DNA of 64,000 nt from Paenibacillus cymbidii (GTDB lineage Bacteria; Bacillota; Bacilli; Paenibacillales; NBRC-103111): assembly GCF_004764705.1 (NCBI RefSeq), contig NZ_SHLX01000019.1, positions 100,018-164,017 of the forward strand. The letters are read 5' to 3'. Positions 34,711 through 43,157 of the stretch are shown piece by piece. The notes below the pieces were generated by a model. That model was not told the DNA's origin. It made no database searches and saw only the letters and a program-made list of their open reading frames with translations. The translations under genes were made by a program, and so were the position numbers. The first letter of the stretch is position 1, and each line of letters opens with the position of its first letter.

Positions 34711-35583
34711 TTATCCTTTGACAGAGCCGATCAGCACGCCTTTGACGAAATATTTTTGCAGGAACGGGTACAGCAGCAGAATCGGCAGCGTGCTGACGAT
34801 AATTGTGGCGTATTTGATCGACACCACCACGTTCGTTTCCCCGCGCGTGGCCGAACGCGACACGGCTTCGTTCGCCAGCGAGCCGGAGATGACGAGATCG
34901 CGCAGCACCGACTGCAGCGGGAACAAGTTCGCATCGCGCAAATAAATCAGCGCATTGTAGAAATTGTTCCAGATGCCGACGGCCACGAACAGCCCGATCG
35001 CCGCGTACACCGGCTTCGACAGCGGCACAACGATGCGCGCGAACAGCGACATGTCGTGCAGGCCGTCGATTTGGCCGGCGTCGAACAGCTCCTCCGGCAG
35101 CCCTTCGAAAAAGGCGCGGAAAATAAGCAAATTGTAGGCGCTCACCGCCCCCGGCAGTACCATCGCCCAGATCGAATTGAGAATGCCGAGTTCTTTGGCG
35201 ACCAGATAGGAAGGAATCATGCCGCCGCTGAACAGGATCGTGAACACGATGGCCAGCGTAAGCGATTTGCGCAGCACCATGCGGCGGCGGGACAACGCAT
35301 ACGCCCCCATTGACGTGGCGGCCAGCGAGATGAACGTGCCAAGCGCCGTATACACGATCGTATTGCGGTAGCCGATGCCGAGCCGGGAGTCGTGCAGGAC
35401 GATGCGATACCACGACCACGTCCATCCTTTTGGCCAAAACGACACCTGGTTCTTCATGACGTACAGCTCGCTGCTGAGCGAAACGTTAATCATGTAAACA
35501 AACGGGTACAGCATGACGAACACCAGCACGAGCATAAACAAGCTGTTGACAACGGTAAACGCGTCCCACTGTCGGGTTGCCAT
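34711..35583 (-). CDS. Sugar ABC transporter permease (LplC/YtcP type)
   Basis: About 290 residues from ATG 35583, which has GGAGGGGGACGG upstream; the longer frame adds MACEGGGGR only. Six hydrophobic segments. The inner-membrane component signature (EAA-like loop) is in DAGQIDGLHDMSLFARIVVPL near residue 180, and the family C-terminus YPFLQKYFVKGVLIGSVKG is complete. It pairs with the LplB-type permease upstream. No ATPase gene is in the operon, as usual for this transporter class, which shares an MsmX-like ATPase encoded elsewhere. Confidence 0.95.
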   Translation of the reverse strand: MATRQWDAFTVVNSLFMLVLVFVMLYPFVYMINVSLSSELYVMKNQVSFWPKGWTWSWYRIVLHDSRLGIGYRNTIVYTALGTFISLAATSMGAYALSRRRMVLRKSLTLAIVFTILFSGGMIPSYLVAKELGILNSIWAMVLPGAVSAYNLLIFRAFFEGLPEELFDAGQIDGLHDMSLFARIVVPLSKPVYAAIGLFVAVGIWNNFYNALIYLRDANLFPLQSVLRDLVISGSLANEAVSRSATRGETNVVVSIKYATIIVSTLPILLLYPFLQKYFVKGVLIGSVKG

Positions 35584-35644
35584 CCGTCCCCCTCCTCCCT
35601 CGCATGCCAAAATCCGTTTGCACCGCTGCCCGAAGGAACCGGCT

Positions 35645-36565
35645 TCACCACAAGCTCGTTTGCCGCAGCTTGCGCGCGCCGTAGTTGGCGGCGATGATCA
35701 GCAGGAAGCTGGTGATGCCGTTGAACATGCCGATCGCCGTCGCATAGCTGAAATTTCCTTGCTGCAAACCGCTGCGATACGTATACGTGGAGAAAATGTC
35801 GGCCGTCGAATACGTCAGCGGGTTGTACAGCAGCAGCACTTTTTCGAATCCGGTCGACAGCAGACCGCCGATGTTCAGGATCAGCAGCACGATAACGACC
35901 GGTAGGATTCCGGGCAGCGTGACGTGCCGCATTTTGCGCCACCTTCCCGCTCCGTCAAGCTCGGCCGCTTCGTACAGCTGCGGATCGATCGCCGTCATCG
36001 CCGCCAAATAAATGATCGTGCCCCAGCCGATGCCTTGCCAGATGCCGGAGGAAACGTAGATCGAACGGAACAGCTCCGGTTTGGACATAAAATAAATCGG
36101 CTCCAGACCGAACTGCTGCAGAAAAACGTTGATCATCCCGCCGTCCGGCGACAGGAACATCAGAATCATGCTGGAAACGATGACGTTGGAAATGAAATGC
36201 GGCAAATAGCTGACCGTTTGCACGAATCGTTTGAACACCGAATGGCGAATTTCGTTGAGCAGCAGCGCCAGCAGAATCGGCGCCGGGAATCCCCACAGGA
36301 TCGAATAAAGCCCAAGCAGAAACGTATTGCGCAGCAGCGGCACAAAGTCGGGATTGTCGAACAGGAAGCGGAAATATTTGAGCCCGACCCAATCGCTCGC
36401 CCATACGCCCTTGAACACGCTGTAATCTTTAAAAGCGACAATCAATCCGAACATCGGCGCGTACTCGAACAGCGCGAAGTACACGAGCGCGGGAGCGAAC
36501 AGGAGCAGCAGCCATTTGCTTTCACCCAGCCGCTTGGCGATCCGGTGCGACATACTTCCCGTCAT
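35645..36565 (-). CDS. Sugar ABC transporter permease (LplB/YteP type)
   Basis: About 306 residues from ATG 36565; the upstream extension lacks a ribosome site and falls in the hairpin. Six hydrophobic segments, with the EAA-like loop in AAELDGAGRWRKMRHVTLPGI near residue 225. FALFEYAPMFGLIVAFKDY and the ending NYGARKLRQTSLW are typical of LplB/YteP proteins. It forms the heterodimeric channel with the next gene. Confidence 0.95.
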   Translation of the reverse strand: MTGSMSHRIAKRLGESKWLLLLFAPALVYFALFEYAPMFGLIVAFKDYSVFKGVWASDWVGLKYFRFLFDNPDFVPLLRNTFLLGLYSILWGFPAPILLALLLNEIRHSVFKRFVQTVSYLPHFISNVIVSSMILMFLSPDGGMINVFLQQFGLEPIYFMSKPELFRSIYVSSGIWQGIGWGTIIYLAAMTAIDPQLYEAAELDGAGRWRKMRHVTLPGILPVVIVLLILNIGGLLSTGFEKVLLLYNPLTYSTADIFSTYTYRSGLQQGNFSYATAIGMFNGITSFLLIIAANYGARKLRQTSLW

Positions 36566-36619
36566 CTGCGCCACCCCCTCTTCCCTTCGTAGTCCATAAC
36601 AGCCGCCGCCCCGCAAGGC

Positions 36620-36656
36620 GGCCGGACAGGAGGCGTTTCCGCGACTCCTGCCGGCC
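36620..36656 (-). promoter_or_regulatory. Stem-loop between binding protein and permease genes
   Basis: GGCCGG-A-CAGGAG and CTCCTGCCGGCC pair over 12 bp with one bulged base, just after the binding-protein stop. Such loops stabilise the abundant binding-protein part of the mRNA and weaken read-through. A similar loop lies at the same place in the second ABC operon (55813-55851). Confidence 0.65.
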
Positions 36657-36670
36657 ATGCGGCGAACGGC

Positions 36671-38203
36671 TTATTTTTTCTTGTCCAGTCGGGCCTGCGC
36701 ATCGTTGTACACTTTAAGCACGTCGTCGACGCCGAGCTTCTTCACGCCTTCCACATAGCTGTTCCAGTCGCTGAGCGGCTTTTCACCGAGCACGAATTTG
36801 CTGATGTTTTCGTCGACGTATTTGCCGATCGCCTGCGACTTGAGCTTGATCGCGTCGTCCTCGCTTTTGGTGACCGAAGGCAGCGCGGACATCGGTCCGA
36901 CGTATTTTTCGGCCTCCGTATACGCTTTTTTCGATTCTTCCGACATGAGCGCCAGATTGGCGTCGTTGTCGAAGTACGCCATGTTGCCCGACGTCTTCAA
37001 GCCGTATTCGACCGAAGCGGTTTTCTGGTCCTTGATCGCCGGCAGGAACTTCTTCTTGCCGCCGGCTACTTCGTACGTGACGCCTTCCTTGCCCCAGCTT
37101 ACCGTGTCGCGCCCGAGATCGGAGAACAAGTAGTCGACGTATTTGAGCGCCGCCTCCTTGTTCTTGGATTTGCTCGATACCGTCAGCCCTTCGCCGAGCA
37201 GGAACTGCCTGGCGTCGTATTGTTTGCCGTTCGGCCCTTTGGGCGGAATCATGTGCGCCAGCTTGAAGCTCGGGTTGGACGCTCTCATCTTCGTGTTGTA
37301 GGAGTCGATCTGCGGAATATAACCGTAGTAGATGAACGCTTTGTCCGTCGTTATCAGCTTGTCGGTTTTTTCGCTGTTCATATTGCCGAATTCGATCGGG
37401 ATCAGCTTCTCCTTGTACGCTTTGGCGGCAAATTCCAGCAGCTTGCGGTAATTGTCCTCAATCGGCCCGTACTTCACGACTTTGTCGTCGGGGTTGTAGT
37501 AGAAGCCGTGTTCGGTATTGAAGCTGTAGCCGAAGTTCGTAAAGCCGACCAGTCCGCTGAACAGAAGCGGCGTGCTGTCGGGGTACAGCTTCTTCAGCTC
37601 GACCAGCGTCGTGTACAATTCGTCGAACGTTTGCGGCACCTTCAGGTTATGCTTCTGGAAAATATCTTCGCGGTACAGGTACAACCCGTCGTACGTGCCG
37701 TACGCTCCGCGGGACGGATGCACATACAGCTTGCCGTCCGTGGACAGCAGCGGTTTCACTTCTTCCGGATATTTTTCGATAAACGCTTTCAAATTCGGCA
37801 TTTTGTCGAGATTGTCGAGGTAATTGACGATTGCGCCTTCCGCGCCGTAGCGGTGAATCATTTCGTTGCCTGCCATCCACATCAGATCGGGCATATCGCC
37901 GGAAGCGACAACGAGCGGAATGGCGTCCCACCAGTTGCCCTGGTAGCCGGAAACGGTAAGCTTGACGTTGGCGTTCGTTTCGTGCTGTTTCCACACGAGC
38001 CAATCGTTTTTGAGCGGCCAGGCGGGATGGTTCTGCACCATCATCGTAAGCGAGGCCGGCGAACTTTTTTTCGTTTCGCTCGGTTTGGCGCTGCCTGCGG
38101 GCGACTGCGACGGCTGATCCGTACCCGAATTCGATTTTGTGCATCCGGCGATCAACGCTAATGCGAAGATGGCGGCGAACATCACAACAACAACCTTTTT
38201 CAT
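36671..38203 (-). CDS. Sugar ABC solute-binding lipoprotein
   Basis: About 510 residues from ATG 38203, preceded by GGGGGAG. Lipobox signal MKKVVVVMFAAIFALALIAGC. An Ala/Ser/Pro/Lys-rich tether, then a cluster-D-type binding protein of the LipO/YtcQ group: GDMPDLMWMAGNE near 95, PRAYGTYDGLYLYREDI-like region near 165. Large size is typical for binders of oligosaccharides or uronate-containing fragments. First gene of the minus-strand operon, with the YesM/YesN pair divergent to it. Confidence 0.93.
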   Translation of the reverse strand: MKKVVVVMFAAIFALALIAGCTKSNSGTDQPSQSPAGSAKPSETKKSSPASLTMMVQNHPAWPLKNDWLVWKQHETNANVKLTVSGYQGNWWDAIPLVVASGDMPDLMWMAGNEMIHRYGAEGAIVNYLDNLDKMPNLKAFIEKYPEEVKPLLSTDGKLYVHPSRGAYGTYDGLYLYREDIFQKHNLKVPQTFDELYTTLVELKKLYPDSTPLLFSGLVGFTNFGYSFNTEHGFYYNPDDKVVKYGPIEDNYRKLLEFAAKAYKEKLIPIEFGNMNSEKTDKLITTDKAFIYYGYIPQIDSYNTKMRASNPSFKLAHMIPPKGPNGKQYDARQFLLGEGLTVSSKSKNKEAALKYVDYLFSDLGRDTVSWGKEGVTYEVAGGKKKFLPAIKDQKTASVEYGLKTSGNMAYFDNDANLALMSEESKKAYTEAEKYVGPMSALPSVTKSEDDAIKLKSQAIGKYVDENISKFVLGEKPLSDWNSYVEGVKKLGVDDVLKVYNDAQARLDKKK

Positions 38204-38262
38204 GGACAACTCCCCCTGCATCAATTTGCTCGATCGATTTCGTGCCGCTTAAGCTTGATTCG

Positions 38263-38291
38263 ATTATAGCATTGGCGTTTTTGCCGCCGAT
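38263..38291 (-). promoter_or_regulatory. Likely activator-dependent promoter of the first ABC operon
   Basis: On the minus strand TATAAT (38268-38263) is perfect, while 17 bases upstream the -35 reads ATCGGC, a poor match. That pattern, 60 bases before the binding-protein start, fits dependence on an activator. Confidence 0.5.
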
Positions 38292-38369
38292 ACCAACCGC
38301 TGTTTACATTCGTGCACCGCGCTTTACCACTTCCGTCTGTGCCGTCCGGCTGTCCCGGGCGTCCCGGAT

Positions 38370-38405
38370 GTAAACGTCGGTTAAGGAAAGTAAACGTCGG
38401 TTAAG
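38370..38405. promoter_or_regulatory. Direct repeat GTAAACGTCGGTTAAG x2
   Basis: Two identical 16-mers at 38370-38385 and 38390-38405, start-to-start distance 20 bases, so they face the same side of the helix. An AACCGCTGTTTAC at 38295-38307 resembles an inverted third copy. AraC-type regulators bind such tandem sites, so the divergent YesN-type protein is the natural candidate. Confidence 0.65.
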
Positions 38406-38444
38406 CCGCATCGCAAGCGGCCCTGCGCGCCCGCGGCGAAAGCG

Positions 38445-38473
38445 TTGACAGCATGGCGGGGAGTGATTACCAT
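38445..38473 (+). promoter_or_regulatory. Sigma-A promoter of the YesM/YesN-type genes
   Basis: TTGACA (38445-38450), 17-base spacer, TACCAT (38468-38473), about 30 bases before the kinase start. Confidence 0.65.
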
Positions 38474-38502
38474 GGAGAAAAAAAGCGGCGGGGGCGAGCG
38501 CA

Positions 38503-40284
38503 ATGAGATGGTTGGCGCGTGCGGGCGAAACGTTTCGCGGATTGTCGATCTTGACCAAGCTGCTCCTCAGCTTCTTTATCATCGTTTCCCCGCTGTATGC
38601 GTTCAACTTCTACGTCAACAACGTCGGCGCCGCCAAAAACCGCAACGAAATATCCGCCTCCTTGCTCGGCACCGTCCATTCGTACAACAAATTGCTGGAA
38701 ACCGAGTTCGTCCGGATCAAACAAGCGCTCGACCAGAGCGCCGTGGAAATCGCGCTGCAATACGTCAAGTCGCAACAGACCGGCATGACCGACGTCGAAA
38801 AGGCGGGGCTCATCCTGGACATTCAGCGGCTGCTGGTCAACCTGCAAACGACGAGCCGCCACATCGAAAATACGCTTGCCTTCCTGCCGGCGCTCGGGGA
38901 CACGCTGTTCAGCTACGGTTCCTCCAGCGGCTCGATCGACCGGGGGGCATTCGAGTCGCTGCAGACGATGCCGACAGGCGGCTTCTTCCATTCGTGGAAC
39001 GGCAGCGTGTATATCAGCGCCCCGTATATTTTCCAACCGGGCAGCGGCGGCGCCGGGCAAGACGGACTGTTCGTGCTCGCCGCCAGGATGTACGACGTTT
39101 CCGTGAAAAGTTTGCTTCAGGGCATGAACGGATATGCCGGCGGCGGCGCGACCTTCTACGAGCCGAACCAGAAGTGGCAAATGTCCACCTCCGCGTCGCC
39201 CGCGATCGATACGCGGCTGCAGCGGCTGTTCGAGGAGCGGGTAACATCCGCCGCCGCCGGGCAGGTCCGGTCCGTCGAGATGGCCGGCCAGAAGTATTTG
39301 GTCGCCTACGAACGATCGGACGTGCTGAATACGGTGCTGGCCGTTTACGCCCGCGAAGACGTCGTCTTCGGCTCGCTGCGCACCTACAGCATCTTCTTCT
39401 GGATCATGTCCGCGCTTTCCAGCCTGGTCATCATCCTGTTCTCGCTCTGGCTGTACAAACTCATTCATCAACCGCTGAAGACGCTGGTCAACGGCTTCCG
39501 CAAAGTCGAGCGCGGCAGCCTGCAATTTGCCTTGCAGCATCCGCACAAGGACGAGTTCGGCTATATGTACGAAAAATTCAACGACATGGTCAGCCGGCTG
39601 CACGTGCTCATCCAGGACGGTTATGTCCAGCAGCTGCGCAACCAGCGCTCCGAGCTGAAGCGGCTGCAATCGCAAATCAACCCGCATTTTTTGTACAACA
39701 GCTTCTTCGTGCTGTCGCGGCTCATTCATTCGGGCGATGCGGGCAAAGCGTCGACGTTCGCCGAATACCTCGGCCGTTATTTCCAATTCATTACCCGCGA
39801 CGCGTCGGACGATATCCGGCTCGAACACGAAATCCAGCATGCTCGTGCCTATACCGACATTCAGACCGTCTGCTTCGACAAACGGATCGCCGTCGCCTTC
39901 GAGCCGCTGCCCGAGGCATACCGCGATGTGGCGGTGCCCCGGCTGATCGTGCAGCCGCTGCTCGAAAACGCCTACAAGTACGCGTTCGAGCATATGCTGC
40001 GGGACGGCCGGCTGATCGTCCGTTTCGAGGAAATCCGCGAGGATGGCCGTCCCCCTTGCCTGATGATCGTCATTGAAGACAATGGCAGCCAATTGGACGA
40101 CCGCCAGCTCGGCCAACTGCAGCTCAGCCTCGAAAGCTTCAACACCGACGTCGGCGAAAGCACCGGCCTGTACAACATCCACAAGCGCATTCAGCTGAAA
40201 TTCGGCGCGAAGAGCGGCATCCGGCTGTCGCGGAGCGCGCTCGGCGGCTTATTGGCCGCCATCGTATTATTTCCCGGGGAGTGA
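38503..40284 (+). CDS. YesM-type sensor histidine kinase
   Basis: 593 residues. Membrane helix near 18-38, a long extracytoplasmic dCache-like sensor (about 40-290), second helix (296-318), HAMP (about 320-370), His_kinase domain with phospho-His in NPHFLYNSFFVLSRL (near 395) and HATPase with LLENAYKYAFEH (near 488). This is the LytS/YesM class that regulates sugar utilisation genes in Bacilli. The stop overlaps a GTG of the regulator gene. Divergent from the ABC operon it most likely controls. Confidence 0.95.
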   Translation: MRWLARAGETFRGLSILTKLLLSFFIIVSPLYAFNFYVNNVGAAKNRNEISASLLGTVHSYNKLLETEFVRIKQALDQSAVEIALQYVKSQQTGMTDVEKAGLILDIQRLLVNLQTTSRHIENTLAFLPALGDTLFSYGSSSGSIDRGAFESLQTMPTGGFFHSWNGSVYISAPYIFQPGSGGAGQDGLFVLAARMYDVSVKSLLQGMNGYAGGGATFYEPNQKWQMSTSASPAIDTRLQRLFEERVTSAAAGQVRSVEMAGQKYLVAYERSDVLNTVLAVYAREDVVFGSLRTYSIFFWIMSALSSLVIILFSLWLYKLIHQPLKTLVNGFRKVERGSLQFALQHPHKDEFGYMYEKFNDMVSRLHVLIQDGYVQQLRNQRSELKRLQSQINPHFLYNSFFVLSRLIHSGDAGKASTFAEYLGRYFQFITRDASDDIRLEHEIQHARAYTDIQTVCFDKRIAVAFEPLPEAYRDVAVPRLIVQPLLENAYKYAFEHMLRDGRLIVRFEEIREDGRPPCLMIVIEDNGSQLDDRQLGQLQLSLESFNTDVGESTGLYNIHKRIQLKFGAKSGIRLSRSALGGLLAAIVLFPGE

Positions 40285-40292
40285 AGACAACG

Positions 40293-41957
40293 ATGTTTCG
40301 CCTGCTGATCGTGGACGACATGCCCGTCATTGTCGACGGCTTGATGGAATTGTTCGCCGACAACATGGAAGCGGAGCTGGAATTGCACAAGGCGTATTCC
40401 GTGTTCGAGGCGCTTGATATTTTGCATGCGGTCAAAATCGATATCGTGCTGTCCGACGTCAAAATGCCGGTAAAAACCGGCGTTGACCTGCTCAAGGACA
40501 TTCGCGAACAGTGGCCGCGCTGCAAAGTGATTTTTTTGACCAGCTACCACGATTTCCATTACGCGCGGGAAGCGGCGGCGCACGGCGTGTTCGATTTTAT
40601 TATGAAAACGGAAGGCGACGCCCGCATCGTCGGCGCGGTGCGCAAAGCGGCGCGCGCCTTGCTCGACGAAGTCGAAGCGGAAGAAATGATCGCCCGTGCG
40701 AACGCGCAGTTTCAGGCGGCCAAACCGTTTCTGCAGCGGGAATACGGGATGGAGCTGCTGGAAGGGCGCGCGTTGGCGGCGGAAACGCGCCGCGACCGGT
40801 TCCGCCGGCTGGACATTCCGCTTGTTGCGGAAGAGCCGGTCTATTTGCTGCTCGGAAGGCTGGACGAATGGAAAGCGAACATGCACGATTCCGACCGCAT
40901 CCTGCTGGTGTACAGCTTGCAGAACATCCTTGGCGAATACATGGCCGGCTCGACGAACGTGCTTTCGGTCCATTACGGCAAGTCGCACCTTGCCTGGTTT
41001 CTGCAGCCGCAAACGGCCGAACCCGCGGACAAGGAGCGCGGCCGCCAGTTTCGTTTCCTGTACGGGACGCTGGAAACGGTGCAAAATACGTGCCGGGAGC
41101 TGCTGCAGCTGAAGGTGTCGTTCATCATCGGCGCCAGGCCGGTCGGTTGGGAGGAAGTGCCGAACCACTTTCAACAGCTCGAGCAGCTGCTGAAAAGCGG
41201 GCTTGGGCTGAACAGCGAACTGCTGACGACCGATGTCGAATTGCAGCAGAACAACGACCGCCAGAGCGCCGCCGTCCCGCGCGGCAAAGCGGACAAACCG
41301 CGGCTGCGGTTTCGCCACTTTGCCCGGCTGGCCGACTATATCGGGAATGGTCAGAAGGAAGATTTTTACGAATTGTTAATGGAGTTAAGCAAGGCGATCG
41401 AGGAGCACGGGGACGATGCCGCAAGCCGGCTGGAGGCGTATCATTACTTGTGTTACGTACTGCTGTCCAACATGAACCGTCCCGACGCTGCCGCCGGAGC
41501 GGACGAACCGGACGGCGCCCAATCGCTTCTCCGCTATGACGAACACGTCCCCTGGTCGGCGTATGCCGATTCGTTCCGGCGGCTGGCCGAGCAAGTGTTC
41601 CGCCGCCGGGAGTCGAACCGCAACGAACAATCGAACCACGTCGTCAGCAAGCTGCAGACGTACATCGACACCCATCTGCGCGACGATTTGTCGCTGACGC
41701 GGCTGGGCGAACGCGTTCACCTGAACCCATCCTACCTTTCCCGACTGTACAAGCAAATGACCGGCGTCGGGTTGTCCGAATACATTCTCGACCTGCGCAT
41801 CCGCACCGCCAAACAATTGCTGCGCCAGGGCGAGCTGAAAATTCATGAAATCGCCGAAGCGGTTGGCTACCAATCCGGCATCGCCTTCACCCGTTTCTTC
41901 AAAAAAGCAATGCACATGACTCCGCAGGAATACCGCGACATGCGGCAGGAGCCTTAA
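40293..41957 (+). CDS. YesN-type response regulator, AraC-family output
   Basis: About 554 residues from ATG 40293; GTG 40281 four codons earlier would also work and overlaps the kinase stop. Receiver (1-120): LLIVDDMPVIVDGL, phospho-Asp in IVLSDVKMP and Thr in FLTSYHD. The Lys after it is in IMKTEGD. A middle region (about 140-440) of the YesN type with no named motif is followed by two AraC HTH motifs (about 450-550): LTRLGERVHLNPSYLSRLYK and IHEIAEAVGYQSGIAFTRFF. It should bind the direct repeats at 38370-38405. Its stop overlaps the stop of the convergent gene. Confidence 0.95.
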   Translation: MFRLLIVDDMPVIVDGLMELFADNMEAELELHKAYSVFEALDILHAVKIDIVLSDVKMPVKTGVDLLKDIREQWPRCKVIFLTSYHDFHYAREAAAHGVFDFIMKTEGDARIVGAVRKAARALLDEVEAEEMIARANAQFQAAKPFLQREYGMELLEGRALAAETRRDRFRRLDIPLVAEEPVYLLLGRLDEWKANMHDSDRILLVYSLQNILGEYMAGSTNVLSVHYGKSHLAWFLQPQTAEPADKERGRQFRFLYGTLETVQNTCRELLQLKVSFIIGARPVGWEEVPNHFQQLEQLLKSGLGLNSELLTTDVELQQNNDRQSAAVPRGKADKPRLRFRHFARLADYIGNGQKEDFYELLMELSKAIEEHGDDAASRLEAYHYLCYVLLSNMNRPDAAAGADEPDGAQSLLRYDEHVPWSAYADSFRRLAEQVFRRRESNRNEQSNHVVSKLQTYIDTHLRDDLSLTRLGERVHLNPSYLSRLYKQMTGVGLSEYILDLRIRTAKQLLRQGELKIHEIAEAVGYQSGIAFTRFFKKAMHMTPQEYRDMRQEP

Positions 41958-43123
41958 TACGCCGGCTTCACCCCGGCGTCGCCGTCCTCCGCCAGCAGCA
42001 AGCCGCCGGCTCCATGCAGCCGGTTGCCCGCCGCCGCATAGTCGGCGACTGCCCGCCGCAGCGTGCTGCCGCGATCGGCTGTAGCCGGATCGATCTTGCG
42101 CGAGCCGAACACCCGCAAGTACGTTTCGCTTTCGTCCGACAACAGCGGGAACAAATAAAACAGCCGCTGGAACGCAACGATGTTGGACGATGGCGGCAGG
42201 ATCGCGCCAAATTGCGGATCGAGCAGCCAGGAAGCGCAGACGAAAGCGCGAAACGGCTGCGGCGGATCAAACGCCTGGTAGAACGCCGCCGCTTGCCGCA
42301 GCGATTCCCGGCACGCCTCCGGCGTCAGCTTGCTGCCTTCGGCGATATGGACGTCGAGCACGGGATCGCCCCGGCGCAGCGCGATACGCCAGTCGGCCGC
42401 CGGCAGCCGGATCGTTTCGCTTGACGCCACGCCGGCGGACAAGATCGGGTTGCCGACGTAGCTGTCGGCGTTCGCCTTGTAACGCGCTGTCCACTTGTTC
42501 GCGGCGTCGTAGATGCCGTTTGTGCCGTTGATCTTGCCGTCCGAGCGGTACACGACGCCCGCCTCGGACAACGCGGCGGTTTCGCCGCTGCGGCGATGGC
42601 GCAGCACGATGACGGAGTGGCGGAACGTGTCCCGCACGAATTGCAGCCGCCCGAGCCGGAACAGCTCGCCTCGCAAGTGACGCAGCAGCCAGCCGATCTG
42701 GCCGAGCCCCCAAACGCCGTGTTCGCCGTAGTAGTGAGTCATCCATACAGTTACGTCGCTCATCGTATCGACCAGCACTATGTCCGGCAGCCGCTGCTCT
42801 TGGTAGCGGCGTATCGTCCATGGAAGCAGCAGCGGCACGAGCAAAGCGGGGAACATCCCTCCCCGCTCGACCATCGCCGCGTCGATCGTATGGCTGTTAA
42901 GCCGAAGCGTCGCTTCGAGCGTTTCGGCGACCCGCGGCGTGTCGCCGCCGCTTGCGCCGATAACGATGTCCCGGCAGTCGGCAGCGAGCTGCCGCAGTTC
43001 GGCATCGGCGCGAACGATAGCGGCCGCTTCGCGGAACGCGTTCAGCAGCGGCGGTTCCAGCCGCAGCACCCGGTTCGCTTGGTCGAACTGCCAGTCGGAC
43101 AACATTTCTGTGATATCGCTCAA
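41954..43123 (-). CDS. GNAT-like acyltransferase (NAT_N/GNAT_C type)
   Basis: 389 residues from TTG 43123 with GGGGGAACGACTG upstream. The N-terminal third (WQFDQANRVLRLEPPLLNAF) is helical, followed by a segment (GGMFPALLVPLLLPWTIRRYQEQ) and a region IGWLLRHLRGELFRLGRLQF typical of a family in which a NAT_N domain precedes a GNAT-like C-terminal domain. The C-terminal part contains VLDVHIAEGSKLTPEACRES. I recognise the family only moderately; acyl transfer to a sugar is a guess from its neighbours, a deacetylase-like protein and a GH42-like enzyme. Third gene of the operon. Confidence 0.65.
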   Translation of the reverse strand: MSDITEMLSDWQFDQANRVLRLEPPLLNAFREAAAIVRADAELRQLAADCRDIVIGASGGDTPRVAETLEATLRLNSHTIDAAMVERGGMFPALLVPLLLPWTIRRYQEQRLPDIVLVDTMSDVTVWMTHYYGEHGVWGLGQIGWLLRHLRGELFRLGRLQFVRDTFRHSVIVLRHRRSGETAALSEAGVVYRSDGKINGTNGIYDAANKWTARYKANADSYVGNPILSAGVASSETIRLPAADWRIALRRGDPVLDVHIAEGSKLTPEACRESLRQAAAFYQAFDPPQPFRAFVCASWLLDPQFGAILPPSSNIVAFQRLFYLFPLLSDESETYLRVFGSRKIDPATADRGSTLRRAVADYAAAGNRLHGAGGLLLAEDGDAGVKPAY

Positions 43124-43157
43124 CAGTCGTTCCCCCTTTCGCTGCGTTTCGCTTCGG

